Source of the DNA: Pohlia nutans
Lineage: Eukaryota; Streptophyta; Bryopsida; Bryales; Mniaceae
Direction of reading: 5' to 3'
Length of the DNA stretch: 64,000 nucleotides
Assembly (NCBI GenBank): GCA_022496805.1
Contig: CM040086.1
Location: 684,501 to 748,500, forward strand
Made by a program: the position numbers and the translations under genes. Below are positions 47,380-59,200 of this stretch, in pieces (the first letter of the stretch is position 1; every line of letters begins with the position of its first letter). Below the pieces are notes generated by a model that was given only the letters and a program-made list of their open reading frames with translations, was not told where the DNA came from and did no database searches.

Positions 47380-48697
47380 AGTCAATATAAAAGTATCCCA
47401 TACTACATTCAATGGAGTCCAATGACCTACCATTTCTGTTCTAGGCTTATCTGACGATTTCAGCAATATAAGGTTTTTTCTATCTATTGTCGTAGCAAGT
47501 GATACCGAATATTCCCCTAGAACGCGCTTTTTCGTATTAAGAGCGCTCGTAGAGGTGATTTCCGGGTTATCGTTCCGCAAGGATTCTGTGAAGTGGAAAG
47601 CTTCCGGAGATGGTCCCGGACTGGTGATCTCACTCTTTCTATCACCAGCTGAATTCCTCTTTCCTACCAAACCGGGTCTCCTCCCACTGACTGACCCGGT
47701 TACAACTAGATCCGGTTTTCGTCCGAGTTGGGAATTTATCCAACCGTACTCTGTCCGGTCTATCAAGACAACTCAAACCGGTTTATATTTAACCTCTGTT
47801 TTCCTTCAGAGGGTTCTCCATTCACATTAGTGGTGCTGGATTGAAAGACACACCCCTCCCTACTGATTCAAGTGATGGGAAATTCACTACCTTCCGGTTA
47901 TCTTAACAAAAACTCCTAAATACGGGTACTTACCGTACTACCCTTTCAACTGCTAGTTTTATCCAACAGGCAGCCGTGTCACGTAAGAGCAATCCGGTTT
48001 CCCCTTTCTCCCACTTACTACAACGACTTACTAACCGGACTAGTCAGTATCCGGGGAATCCGAAACTAGGATTTCAGGAATCCTCGCGCCCTGCTTTACT
48101 CCCGTGATCTCGTACTTCCCCTCGCCTGGACCTTCCTAGTGCTGGCACCTCAACCGGACTACCCGTCCAGGAGTTCTGAGCAACCCGGAGTACCCCCTCC
48201 TGCCTACTCAGCCACTAACCCGGATTACCTAGCGTAAGGAACTTAGAGACCACTCTTTCAAACAGTCCTCAAATCACCCAAAAACCACATTCAGACGTCA
48301 CACCCGAATCACTCGAGAACCCGGACTACCTACCCGGTTACCAAGGGACTCTTGACTGCTGTACCCTTCCACAAACAACCCCACAGCACATACACAAATT
48401 TCGGATAATGCTCTACAGCAGTTTGATTTCAGGGAAACAATAATACAAGAAGACCCCAAGAATGCCAAGCATTCCTGGGCAAGTAGTGGCCCTCGGCCAC
48501 CGAACCGGATTTCCCGCCCAGATCCTACAAACCCGTGATCCGGAAATCAAGGGAAATCTCATCCAAAAGATCTCCATCATATCCTACTCCAAAAACGCCT
48601 AACCTACCATGACAAGGTCCTATTCACAAGCGGGCTTAGTCTACTTAGCCTAGTGCCTACTCCCTAGCCTGATCCGGTTCACACCGCACTCCGGATC
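47380..48697. other. CCGG-rich non-coding part of a mobile block
   Basis: The composition shifts to CCGG, ACCGGA and TCCGGT-rich sequence right after the MULE remnant and stays so to about 51.34 kb. No coding frame is convincing here. Since the gag-like ORF upstream is on the minus strand, this would be the downstream part of the element. No LTR pair was found. Confidence 0.4.
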
Positions 48698-51244
48698 CTA
48701 TTGGTCTTCATATTCCTCCAGTTCACTGACCCTGTCACCCTCCGAGCTCCCGTCCTCTTCCTGGTTGGATTCCGGAGAAGAATCCTCCTTCTTCTTGGAC
48801 CGGCGCTCCCGAACTTCCTCCTGATCACTGTCCTCCTCGGACTCCGATTGACTCCCGTCCGGTTCGTCCTCCTGGGTCTCGTGTTCCTCCGGTTTGCCCG
48901 CGTCCACTTCGCATTCCTCTGGCCCACCGGCATCCGTCCTGTCTTCCTGGCCACCGACATCTGGCTGGCCGTCTACCTCCTAGTCTTCCCCGGGTCCTAA
49001 CTTCCTGCTCGGTTTGGTTTCGATTCCTGCCAAATCAGCAGCTTGGTCTGCTAATTTAGCCAGACTGGCCTCCGATAGGTCCCCTCCGGTACTGGCACCC
49101 GGATTTCCCCGTGGCATACTCACCACCGGACTCGCGGCTGGTCTTGAAGTCTGTTCCGGAGTGGATTGGCCTCCAGCCATCATCCTATCCATCTCCCCCA
49201 TCCTGGGTGCATCCTGCGATACATGGAACGCGGCCAACAAATCACTACTGGCTAAGGGTGCATTCATACCTCTCGGATTTGCCACCCTCTCATCCAGTTC
49301 GGACCCGGATGGAAATCTTGCTTGACGCTCCGCCAGCAGTTTCCGGAATTCCACCAATCCTGCCTCGACCCTTGCGGCGTACTTCTTTACCACGTTCGTC
49401 ACTCGGGCGGCGTCGTCTAATCCGGCTTCGTCCATCCTTTCCCGGTACAACCGGGCCTCTGTCTGGGCCTCCCCATCCGGCCTGAACAGTGACGTGAGGA
49501 GCTGGTAAGTGGGCAACTCCTGCTCCTTCAGAGTCCGGATCTCATCCTGTTGCCTTACCAATGCCAAGCTCCTTTCCAAAGCTTCCCTCCGGAGCTTGTC
49601 TATTTCCTTCCTCATTCTTTGGACGATCTCCGGGTACCTCTCCACCTGTGTACTCTGGATGACACGCCCGACTTCCTTCATTGAAGTGCAGATGGTGCGG
49701 CATTTACCTTCCATCGTCTCTAAGGCTTCCCGGACTGGTTTGAAGAAGTCCTCCTCCAATTCTGCATTCCGGGGAGCTCGCTCATAAGTTCGGGTCTCCT
49801 CCGGATACTCCTCTTCGTCCCGCACCGGTTTCGATTCTCGCACCTTCTTAGTTTTCACCCGGACGTTACTCTGTCGTTCGCTCGACTCCGGTTTCCTCTT
49901 CCTCCGGCTATCCACCGGTGTCACCTTCCTGTGTCTCTTCCTCGGAGGAATCCTAACTCCGGTCACGATCGTGTCCTGGTCCCCATCCTCTTCTTCTTCG
50001 TCTTCCTCCTCTTCCGGAGTCCCCCTCCGGTGTCTCTTCACCTGCCCTCGGGATGGTGTCTCCTGGTCCGGTTCCTCCTCCGGTTCCGATTCGTCTGGAG
50101 TCCCCTGGAGTTTCTTGAGTTGGCCTCGGGTGCGCGCCCTGAAATGGCCCGTCCTCACCGGTGTCTTCTGACCCGGTCCCTCCTCTTCTGCTCGGGTCTC
50201 AGAGGGCTCCGGTTGGCCTTCCTCTATATCCGGAGTGACCGCTGCTTCGTCCGCTCTTCTTCCTTCCTGCTCTGCCCGTTCTTCTTCGTCCTCGCTCTCA
50301 TCTGGACTCCCTTCTCTGACCCTTGGCGGCGTCCGGTCCATGATCCTCCGGCTGTTCTCCCATTGCTCTCTCTCCTTAGCCTGGAGACATCCGTGCTTGT
50401 CATACAAGTGAAACAGGAAAGGGGTTAGAGGACATCCCTTCTTGCTTCCGAGTTTGCGCGCTTCCCGTTCCACCACCTCGTCCACAATGAGTCCCCATCC
50501 GGTCTTCCGGGTTTTGAAGTAGGCCCCGTAAATGGTCCTCGTTAGCTTGATCGTGCAGGTGGTGGGTTTGTCCGGACTCAAAATAGGCACCAGAAACCGC
50601 AGCAGGCGCCTCTCCCGGTCGTCTATGTAATCCTGCACCCGGAATCCGTTCTTCTCTGAGACCGGTTGAGAAAACCTTACCTTCAACCATTCGTAATCCT
50701 GCTTGGTCTTGTCGTATCCCAACAGGCTGTCGGGGAAGTTGTATGTCACGTGCCAGTGTTCCGAAGTCCACTTCTTCCACTGTCCCCGGATTTCGTTGTC
50801 CCGGAATTCCGCCGGTACAGGTTTTCCACCTAACTCCTGCAACATGGTATCACTGTGGAGCTCCCACGGTAGGTACAGAAATTCCTCACAACCCATTTTG
50901 CGCAAATCCTTCCGCAGCTGCTCCCTGTGGCCCGCCTCGGTCGGAGCAACCGGGCGTACCAACTTATCCGGAACCGGCAGCCCGAGCCTCCAATCGTCCT
51001 TCCGTCCCATCGCTGTTGGCTCCAAAACTTCCTTCCCTCGGTTTCGCGCGCTCCGCCTAAGCTCCCGGAACACTTGTTCGCCACCCGGTCGCTCTCCCTG
51101 CTCTCTCACAACATCCGGAAACACGAAACTCTGGTGCAGGGGTGGACTGGAAACACTATGCGAAAATGAACAGTGAACTGCCCTAATTAAAGCCGCCCAT
51201 TTCAAGGCGTGAAAGGTGGCCGGGTCCATTCTTGACCCGTCCAT
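48698..51244 (-). CDS. Gag-like ORF of an unclassified mobile element, TAG then acidic extension
   Basis: A 754-codon open frame (51244 to the TAG at 48980-48982), then a further 93 codons in the same frame to TAG at 48698-48700. Residues 1 to about 320 look globular (SEHWHVTYNFPDSLLGYD, IKLTRTIYGAYFKTRKTGWG). About 320-490 is charged low complexity (EEEEDEEEEDGDQD, PPRKRHRK). About 495-660 is strongly helical and probably coiled coil (TMEGKCRTICTSMKEVGRVI, IDKLRREALERSLALVRQQDE). The rest is S/P/G-rich. The post-TAG segment is highly acidic (ESEEDSDQEEVRER). There is no zinc knuckle, protease or reverse transcriptase. The charged middle plus coiled coil suggests a gag-like or structural protein of a large transposon. 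I do not recognise the family. Confidence 0.45.
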
Positions 51245-51639
51245 CCTCTACCCGGTTTCCAATCCGGAAACCGTGTCCAGTCCGGACACCTATTGTCGAA
51301 ACCGGACCCTAGCAATAATTCTACCACGCGTGTGAGTGCCTCCTCTACATAAATAATTAAATGTCCATTATGGTCACTCCCACACTCATTTATGGAGATT
51401 CGGACTACTCCTAGCTACTCTAAAACCCTAACTCTGTCCTTCTAGGTTAAACGAGGTTTGACATCTATTATTATATCAAAATTCTTTGTCACATGTTAAA
51501 GTTTTGTATTTACTGCATCAACTTCCAAACAAGTGTATGTGGTCACACACAGCTTTGAGGACACCCTAAACCAAAAATTGAAGGAATATGCAATAAACCC
51601 CGAAAAAAAAAAATCATGCGGTTGAAAGAAAAGTGTAAA
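51245..51639. other. Upstream edge of the CCGG-rich block and AT-rich DNA
   Basis: CCGG words stop near 51310 (ATTGTCGAAACCGGACCC), which marks the likely end of the mobile block. The remainder to 51640 is AT-rich, with no gene. Confidence 0.4.
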
Positions 51640-51890
51640 TCAAATGCCATTTTACCACGTTTCAACCCACGGTCATAGGTCAATTTTATTTTCTACAAAT
51701 ATACGAATATTCAAAAATTCTATTAATAAAAGATTATTCCCCGAAATATTCAATTTTTTTGAAAAATTCTCCTAAAATTAGTATAAAAATTTCTATTTAT
51801 AAATTATGTTCCCAAATTTGTGCTCTTGGCTCGCTTTATTTCTGCTCTCAGCTCTCCGCTCTCCGCTCACCGCTCGCATAGTAGACACGT
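51640..51890 (-). repeat. GAGCGGA / CCGTGG repeat, copy 2
   Basis: Read on the minus strand, GCGAGCGGTGAGCGGAGAGC (from 51880) is followed by AT-rich DNA and then CCTATGACCGTGGG near 51670. It is inverted relative to the copy at 55911, and the two bracket the polyprenyl synthase fragment. Confidence 0.6.
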
Positions 51891-52265
51891 CCGTTTCTAG
51901 GAATTCTTTTGGGAAGATTCGTCTCACGCACTGCGTCGATCGTCCGCCGCCTTGCCCTCGCACCTTCGGTTATCCGTTCAGCGCTTTTGTTTAGCCCAAT
52001 TGCGCCTCATTTGGTGCCGGATTGTGTGTGTTAGTTTTGCCCTTTTCTAAGTAGAACTTAACTTAGAGGTAGGTGGGAGGTTTCTGGGGTCAGTGGCCGA
52101 AGTAACTTATCGTTAGAGCACCTCGAGAGATCTAGAGAATGTAATTCTTTCTTGTTTGTATTGAATGATTTTTGCTCGTTCAGTAACGGGGATCAGGGAG
52201 CTAGCAGAGAAGGTTTCAGCTTTACAGTGAAGCTTACCGGCGCGCAAGATACTCGGTTGGATGCA

Positions 52266-55200
52266 ATGATGCAGGCTGTGAGGGGCGGGCGCTCCCTGGT
52301 TCGACATCTGAAGGTTCTATTTCCTGGCTCTGGAACAATTTCTACAGTCCTTTCAATTTGCAACGCAACCCTCGCGTTCGTGTCAAAGAATGGTTTTAGC
52401 TGGTACTGTTGACGTGGGTTTCGATACCCTAATGCTTGAACGTTTCTTGATTCCAACGCGCTGTTGTGAAGTTTGTCTTCGTAATTGTTCCGAAATTTGT
52501 CCACCAACCTTGGTCGCTAGAATTTTAGGGCTTGCAGTCAGCCTCGCCTCTAAGCTTGTTTCTTTAAATTTTTTTATGGGCCTAGTTGTAGTTTTAATTA
52601 GCTGTTCAAACTTCACAACTGTCTGGGCGAAGACGAGTCATTAGAGCTGTTGGTACTTTCCTCCTCTTTTGTGATTCTGCAATTCTTGGCAACATTACAC
52701 TTCTTGCCAAAATTCGTCAAGATTCGACATTACTTATGTATCTAGAGTAACCTAATTTTCTTTAGATCCGCGGCATCAAGACCGTACGTATTGGACATCT
52801 TTTTGAAGTGATTCTTGGTACAGTGATGAAGACTGCATCGGAGGAATGTATACGTAGACGAGGGAGAAGAAAATGTGTTTGAAAGCGGTTTTAGTATGAT
52901 TTTTTTCTAGAGAAGGTCATCAATTTTTGTCATTCCGGCCAAGTAGGGCTTTAGTCGGCAGAGGACATCGCATATTGTACTTTTCTTACGTGGTGATGTG
53001 AAGGTTCAAGTGCTCGTGTGGTATCAGTGGGGAGATGTACAGATTGGGGTGGGATTTTGGATGCATTGATTGTTGCTAAATATGATTTGGTGTTCTAGTG
53101 CTGCTGAATCGTTTGCTAAGTGGTCAATGGATACTACTGCAGGTTCGTCAAGTTTCTCCACTTTTAAAGCATGCTGCGTGGAACGTAGCCCCATGTCAAA
53201 CAGAGCCTTCCGAAACTCCTTCAGTGTCGCCCTGGCACTCGACCACCTCTTTCAGACAACTCGGCGCCGTCCCAGGATTGGATCATTTGAGCATCAACAA
53301 CCAGGTTGGCATCACGGAGCTCTTCCTTGATTAACCAACATTGGTTGTTTTCTTCCAGACATAGTGCCTCTGAACACTGCTGTATAACTAGTGTAGTGTT
53401 CTGTGGCATCAAACCTTTGGGTTGTGTTTCTTTATCTTTAACCAAATGATGTTTGCAGGAGAAGGTGGATCCATTTTCATTGGTAGCGGACGAGTTACAG
53501 GTTGTAGCAAACCGGCTACGATCAATGGTGACTGCAGAGGTAATAAGCTGCATCACTTGTCTGTTCTCTTAGATGTTCTTCTGTTCCTTTGTTCGTTCCT
53601 TTCTGTGTTTCTTTCGCTTCTCCTTACATCATGCAGGTCGTCTACATTCCCTTTCGGCAAGTGTTCTTCAATTTGATTGTGGAGCTTCAGTGTAAATTAT
53701 CGATCTACTTGTTTTTTTATGGACGTGCGCTAAGTCATTGTTTTTGATTCTTACGTTGGTGCAAGACTGTTACAGTTGAGAGAGCGACGTTGAGGTGTGG
53801 GTTTGTTGTTACAGCAGTGACGTTCATGTCTTTTACTTATGTGCGCTATTTATTAGCTTCTCCTAATTCTAGAATGGTGTACGCAGGTTCCAGTGCTAGC
53901 ATTAGCAGCTGAGTATTTCTTTAAGCTGGGTGTGGAAGGCAAACGGTTTCGGCCTATGGTACTTACACTTTTGTGCAACTAAGCTCTTCTCTTGTTGTTG
54001 TACAAGAGGTATTTTGAATATGTTTGTCAAGAGTTTGAGTGCTTTGCATGTTTGTTTGTTCTGTTCTGTTACGTAGTGATGAATGGGTCGATACAACCCA
54101 GGGAGATGTGGCTGAGAAAACAGTTGCATGGATATTTTTAGTTTTGCAATCAAGAGATGCAGTGACCTGTTTAAAAACGAAAGTAAGATATCTTTTTCTT
54201 TGGAAGTTACTCTACCTTGGCTTCATGGCTTGGCATCGATAAATACTTGGGAGACTCAACTTCATCTTCCTCCATCTATGATATCGATTTATCTCACTAG
54301 GTCTCACTTTGTAAGGGGCGGAATGATGTAGGTTCTCCTTCTTATGTCGACTGCTTTAATGACATCACCTCCTCATGGACTCCAAGGCTTAATATTTGAC
54401 GACCTTCGATTGCGGCAACAACGAATTGCTGAGATTACGGAGATGATTCACGTTAGTTTTCTTCAATTTTCAGCTGACACTACCTCATTTTCTGCTTTAT
54501 GTTCTACTCACGACGTGTCTTTGGATTTCATGATTGTGTTGGTAGGGTTGACTGTTTCTTTCCGAGTCTAAATGGGTTTTCGTCCTTAGAAGTGTTCTGT
54601 CAGAAGATAAGTTTGGCAAGCATGTAGTTATCAGTGTTCTTACGTCCTGAGGTTATGGAATGGACTGCAGGTGGCAAGTTTGCTGCATGATGATGTACTG
54701 GACCATGCAGATACTCGGAGGGGCATAAGTTCTCTGAATCATGTGATGGGTAACAAGGTTTGTGCATGGATCTTTTTCTGGATCTTTTCCATCATCTGCT
54801 TTTGTTATATCTTGTAACGATTGACATCAGTGCAAAATAATGTCTCGTGTACATGTTTGTGCGTTTGTTGTTTGTAACTTTCTGTACTTCGTTTGTCAGT
54901 GCCTTGCGTGCTGCTGGAGTTTTTAAAGATTGAATAAGCCTAGCTTAACTTTTTTGCTGGCTTCGGTTTTGCAGTTGGCGGTTTTGGCTGGCGATTTTTT
55001 GCTGGCTCGGGCATCTGTAGCATTAGCATCATTGAGAAATAGAGGTCGTGGAACTGTTGTCTAAGGTTTTGGAGCACTTAGTCACAGGCGAGATCATGCA
55101 GTTGTCCAGCGAAGACAAGGATATGTCAAAGTGAGTGTCATCTAATTTTCTCTTAGAGTGGGGACTTAATTGCTGTGTGCCTTGGCTTGGGTGGTGCAGT

Positions 55201-55399
55201 TACGATCTTTTATTGTAGCTCAAACTTCAAGTTAAGAGCTGACATGTAGAATTGTTTGGCCTTCAGCATGGATTATTATATGCAGAAGACTTTTTATAAA
55301 ACTGCCTCCCTCATGGCTAATAGCTGTAAAGCCGTCGCTGTATTAGCTGGCCAACCTCAAGAAGTCTGCCTTCTAGCTTTTGACTATGGACGCCATTTG
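52266..55399 (+). pseudogene. Polyprenyl (solanesyl-type) diphosphate synthase, truncated copy
   Basis: Eight exons with GT-AG borders: 52266-52313, 53143-53304, 53459-53539, 53887-53958, 54332-54451, 54671-54757, 54975-55130, 55267-55399. The N terminus (MMQAVRGGRSLVRHLK) looks like an organelle-targeting peptide. Next come DPFSLVADELQVVANRLRSM, AAEYFFKLGVEGKRFRP (isopentenyl diphosphate contact region) and LLHDDVLDHADTRRG, the first aspartate-rich motif. DYYMQKTFYKTASLMANSCK follows. Such enzymes make long-chain prenyl diphosphates for ubiquinone or plastoquinone side chains. A 2-bp loss near 55041-55046 in exon 7 shifts the frame; with the two bases counted, exon 7 would have the phase that exon 8 needs. 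The exons for the second aspartate motif (FQLIDDVLD type) are missing downstream. Confidence 0.88.
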
Positions 55400-55862
55400 G
55401 TACGTTTCCGCCACTTATAAAATGCAATGCAGCTAGCTGTCATCTTTCTTGTTTACTTGTGCTTGGTTGTCAATGGCCACTAGTTGAATAGTGTTATGAA
55501 TGTCGTAATTAGGATGTTAGTGTAAGCTGCAGATTACAGCTAGAGATTTACATGTGAGGTTGTTTGATTTGGTAGTTGGTCTTTCAATTGTGGAGGTTAT
55601 TATCAAAGACCAAGTTAACATAATCTCTTTCTAGTTTTTATTTGCTCATGTTAAGGATTGATATCATAAACAGAAAACAATGCTAGCATTTTGCTTCAAG
55701 TCTTGGTCTATATCCCTTGTGAAATCTACTGCTAGGGATTAGTTTGCAAAGCATGATGATGAAGGTTCTTTCAAGCTTGTGCATAAGTTATCCTACGTCT
55801 TATTACTTGTGTGGTATGTGAATGTTACCTGTTTAAGTTACTTGTTTATGTTACTTCCAAAC
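55400..55862. other. Intronic remnant after the last synthase exon
   Basis: AT-rich DNA starting with the donor GTACGT of exon 8. I looked for the following exons and found none. It ends at a palindromic patch. Confidence 0.5.
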
Positions 55863-56110
55863 TAATTTAAAAAACATAAACATGTATTGTTTTTTAAATT
55901 AGAAAAGGGGAAAAGCTATTACGTGAGCAGTGAGCAGTGAGCAGTGAGCAGAAATTTTTGGAAAAATTTCGGTTTAGGGTATTTAAAAGGACCTCCTATT
56001 ACCGCGGTTTTAGGTGTAGTTAGTGAGTATTTATGAATTATTGATTTAGGAAAAATACCTATAGCCGTGGAATTTAGGGTGTATTTTTAGAGTTTTTAGT
56101 GGAATTTAGA
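55863..56110 (+). repeat. Hairpin plus GAGCGGA / CCGTGG repeat, copy 3
   Basis: CTAATTTAAAAAACA (55861) and TGTTTTTTAAATTAG (55889) form an inverted pair around a short loop. Just after, GTGAGCAGTGAGCAGTGAGC (55925-55947) leads to CCTATTACCGCGG and CCTATAGCCGTGGAATTTAG (56065-56088). This matches copies 1 and 2 in order and closes the bracket around the synthase fragment. Confidence 0.6.
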
Positions 56111-56216
56111 AGCTTCTAACAACAATCGCTCATTCTTGAATCTAACAGAAATGCATTCAAACTCGTTATAGAATCAAGAAATGATGTGGAAATAAATAAA
56201 TACTCAAACCGTACAA

Positions 56217-59200
56217 TCAAAGTGAATCTGTATCAGATTCGATAGCACTCACATCGACATATGAAAGCACACGAGGATCATAATGTCGACGCGGTGAAGA
56301 AGAGCATGAAGAACCACTAGGTGCATTAAATAAACATTGAAACTTACTCACATGGACAGTCAAGGGGCTCGTCAGTAACGGTCTCATCATCGGAATCAGG
56401 GAGGTTGATGCGAGCGGCGTCAAGTGGCGTTGTACGCGGCTGAAGAGTAATGAGGGGCTTCAAGACCTCAGCAAATAACTTTGAGTCGCTTTCAAGTGTG
56501 ACAATGTGACGGTTGCAAGCACGTGTTGCACGGATAGACGCACCTGCACAACAGAGTACAAAAGGATTATAAGAAAAAAAAGGGTATAGGGTCACATGAT
56601 ATCAATTGTAGAATTCAATGAAGGAGAATAAAAATACCTGTCGATGCCGTTAGGTCTGCTACGATACCGTTCTCTGGAGTCAAACCATATACAAATAGTT
56701 TCATCAACACCTCTGATTTCTCTTTGGGACCACGCCATGGTCTCCCTGTGTCCTTCCTCAACAATTGTGACTCCAGCGTCACAGCATTGAAAAGAACGTC
56801 ATCGCACGCTAGGTCGACCTGCGGAATGGACGGGTCTTTTACAATAACTAGAGGCGGGGGCTGCCAAGCAGCAGTAGAGGGAACATCACAGGCAAGAAGA
56901 ATCGCTTTGAACTTCAAAGTCTAAAAAAAAACAATCAATGTTAATACATACGGTGTCATATTGCATAACATGTCCTAGAAATTCAATCTGAAGAAAGTTT
57001 AAAAAGTTAGAGGAGCTCACATTTTTAGATGGATGAAGCGGGTTCGCTAGATGGAGGTAGTTGATGATTGTCCACTCATCAACTAATTTCATCTTATAGT
57101 TTTTAAAATACGACATTACTTCTTTTTTGACAATGGGACTGTCGGGGTAAAAAAGGAGAAATGCCCCATCGTCATGGAGATATGCATACGCAAATCCCAT
57201 GGTCACCTTCAGAAAACCCTCAAGATTCTCATTCCAATTAGGAACCTGAGGTGGAGGGTCTGAAACACCGGGGACCCTCAAGTCATCTGGATACTCTGCA
57301 ATAAGTAGATCAACCCCTAGTTTCTCTACAGCCTTATTGTCAAAGAACAGCTGTCTAGAGGCACCAACCTGTGTCACAATGAAGAAACATAGAGAATTAA
57401 ATATTGAAACTACAATACAATAACTAATAACAATTGGCAAAGAGGACACCCAAAAAAAAAGTAGTATTCACCTTCTTCAAAAACTCAACGATCTGATCAT
57501 ACTCTGGGCAGAATTGACCGGTTTTCTTCTTCTCATCTGCCATTCGCAAGAACGAGTCGTTAACAATAAGGTCAAGACAAGTGTACTATGAAACACTAAC
57601 ACCGGACTTGCTCAACATGGGTGCTCGTTTCGGAGGAGAAAAGAACACCGTTGGAGTAGAAGGGCTTGCATTAGACAACTTCACCCTCTTCGTTGCAGGC
57701 TCCGTTGCTGTCACAGCTGGGGTCTCCACCGGTGGAGGTGGACTCTGTGCTGGTGGTGGTGCTGCGGATTTGGCCAAAGTGGGAGTAGATGGAACTGCAG
57801 CCGCTGGTGCAGAGGTCTCAATTGCATCAGCCTTGCGTTTTGAACCACGCTTGGATGTCGTGGTTGCCTTCTGCGTCGAAGCAGCTTCCTTCTCAGGCGT
57901 TGCTGTGTCCTTCTGTGTACCTGTTCTAATCAGACTAGGCTCGAGGGAGTCTCGCAGGGCAATGTCAAATGAAGGAGGCTTGGTAAGTGGACAATCTAAG
58001 TACCACCCACAGCGGTCCCAGTGCACACTATCCCACTGCTTCATAAGCCCCTCTGTGAGCATGAACTCATCACTTTTCTGATCAAGGTAGTTCACAAATA
58101 ATGGAGGGGACCTAGACATGGCCTTTGCCGGAAACAAAATATACTTGAAGTATCGATACAAGACACGGTGCAATGCAGGTTTGAACAGATATTGCTTGTC
58201 AACCGTATTGTTCTTGTGGATGCCTTTATCAACAGCAAATTCTCGATAGAAAGCCGTGTCCCAGAGTGAAATTCGCATTTCCTCAATGTAATCATAGATG
58301 GTGGGTATTGGGTCTCTATCGGCTGGATGGTAATCGATGGTGACCTTTTGATCTCGAACAATGCACTCGAAAATGACCCCTGCTTCCATGGTCAACTGCA
58401 AAAACTTTAACATTTAAGAAAGATGTAATGAAATGATAACAATGTGATATAAGAATCCAATGTCAAATTGTGGGAGCACTGATAGAAAACTTAGAGAACT
58501 TAGTAGACAAAACTTGGAATGTACCTGGGACCACCAAGTAGCCTTGTGAAGCCAGATCAAGAAGGTGTCATCACTAAAGTTAGGTTTAGGAAACCTAAGT
58601 TGCACTCGGAGTTTTGCAGGCTGATTCCATCGTTCAAGCCAAAGAACCTTCATGATAGGATCCATAACGCTGGTGCCAAGCATCCAAAGCTTCTCAAGCT
58701 TCATCTCAGGATCTTCATCATGAGACTCATAGTGATACTTCACTTCCTCAAGAAAAGGTATAGTGTTGCTGGAATCAGCAACAGGCAGCATCTTCTTCAA
58801 CTCACCCTTGTAATGAACTTTGGTTTTCTTCACAGCCCTGTGCACGAGTTCTTCAAGTCTCTTAGCAGTCCAATCTTCTGGATTAGGATATCTCTCATAA
58901 AATCTCCTGTGAGCAACGGCGGTTGCTTCTCCAATCTCTTGCTGCAATAGGAAGACAAAACAATTAAACAGACATTAGGAAAGAACTAATTGCCAACATT
59001 ATACACAAACTTCAGCAGTTAAGTGACGGTTATACCTGATTGAGAAGGGCACTGAGAGAATCAATAGTCAATGAAAACCACGTCTGGCTCTTGTCACCTT
59101 TCTGTTTCTGATCAGAGAGCCGAAGGTCCTCAGGTGGCACCAATGATTTAAAATATGAGAGAGGTTGGGCACCAATGGTTCGAACTCGACAGAGTTTATG

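Noticed and set aside
47380..51340. Full LTR retrotransposon call for the CCGG-rich block
   Set aside because: No long direct repeats, primer-binding site, polypurine tract, protease or reverse transcriptase could be found.
27205..57588. Firm claim that UAG is reassigned to an amino acid in this genome
   Set aside because: The loci with TAG also contain frameshifts or truncations and are mobile or decaying. No proteome evidence is available, so only the bias is reported.
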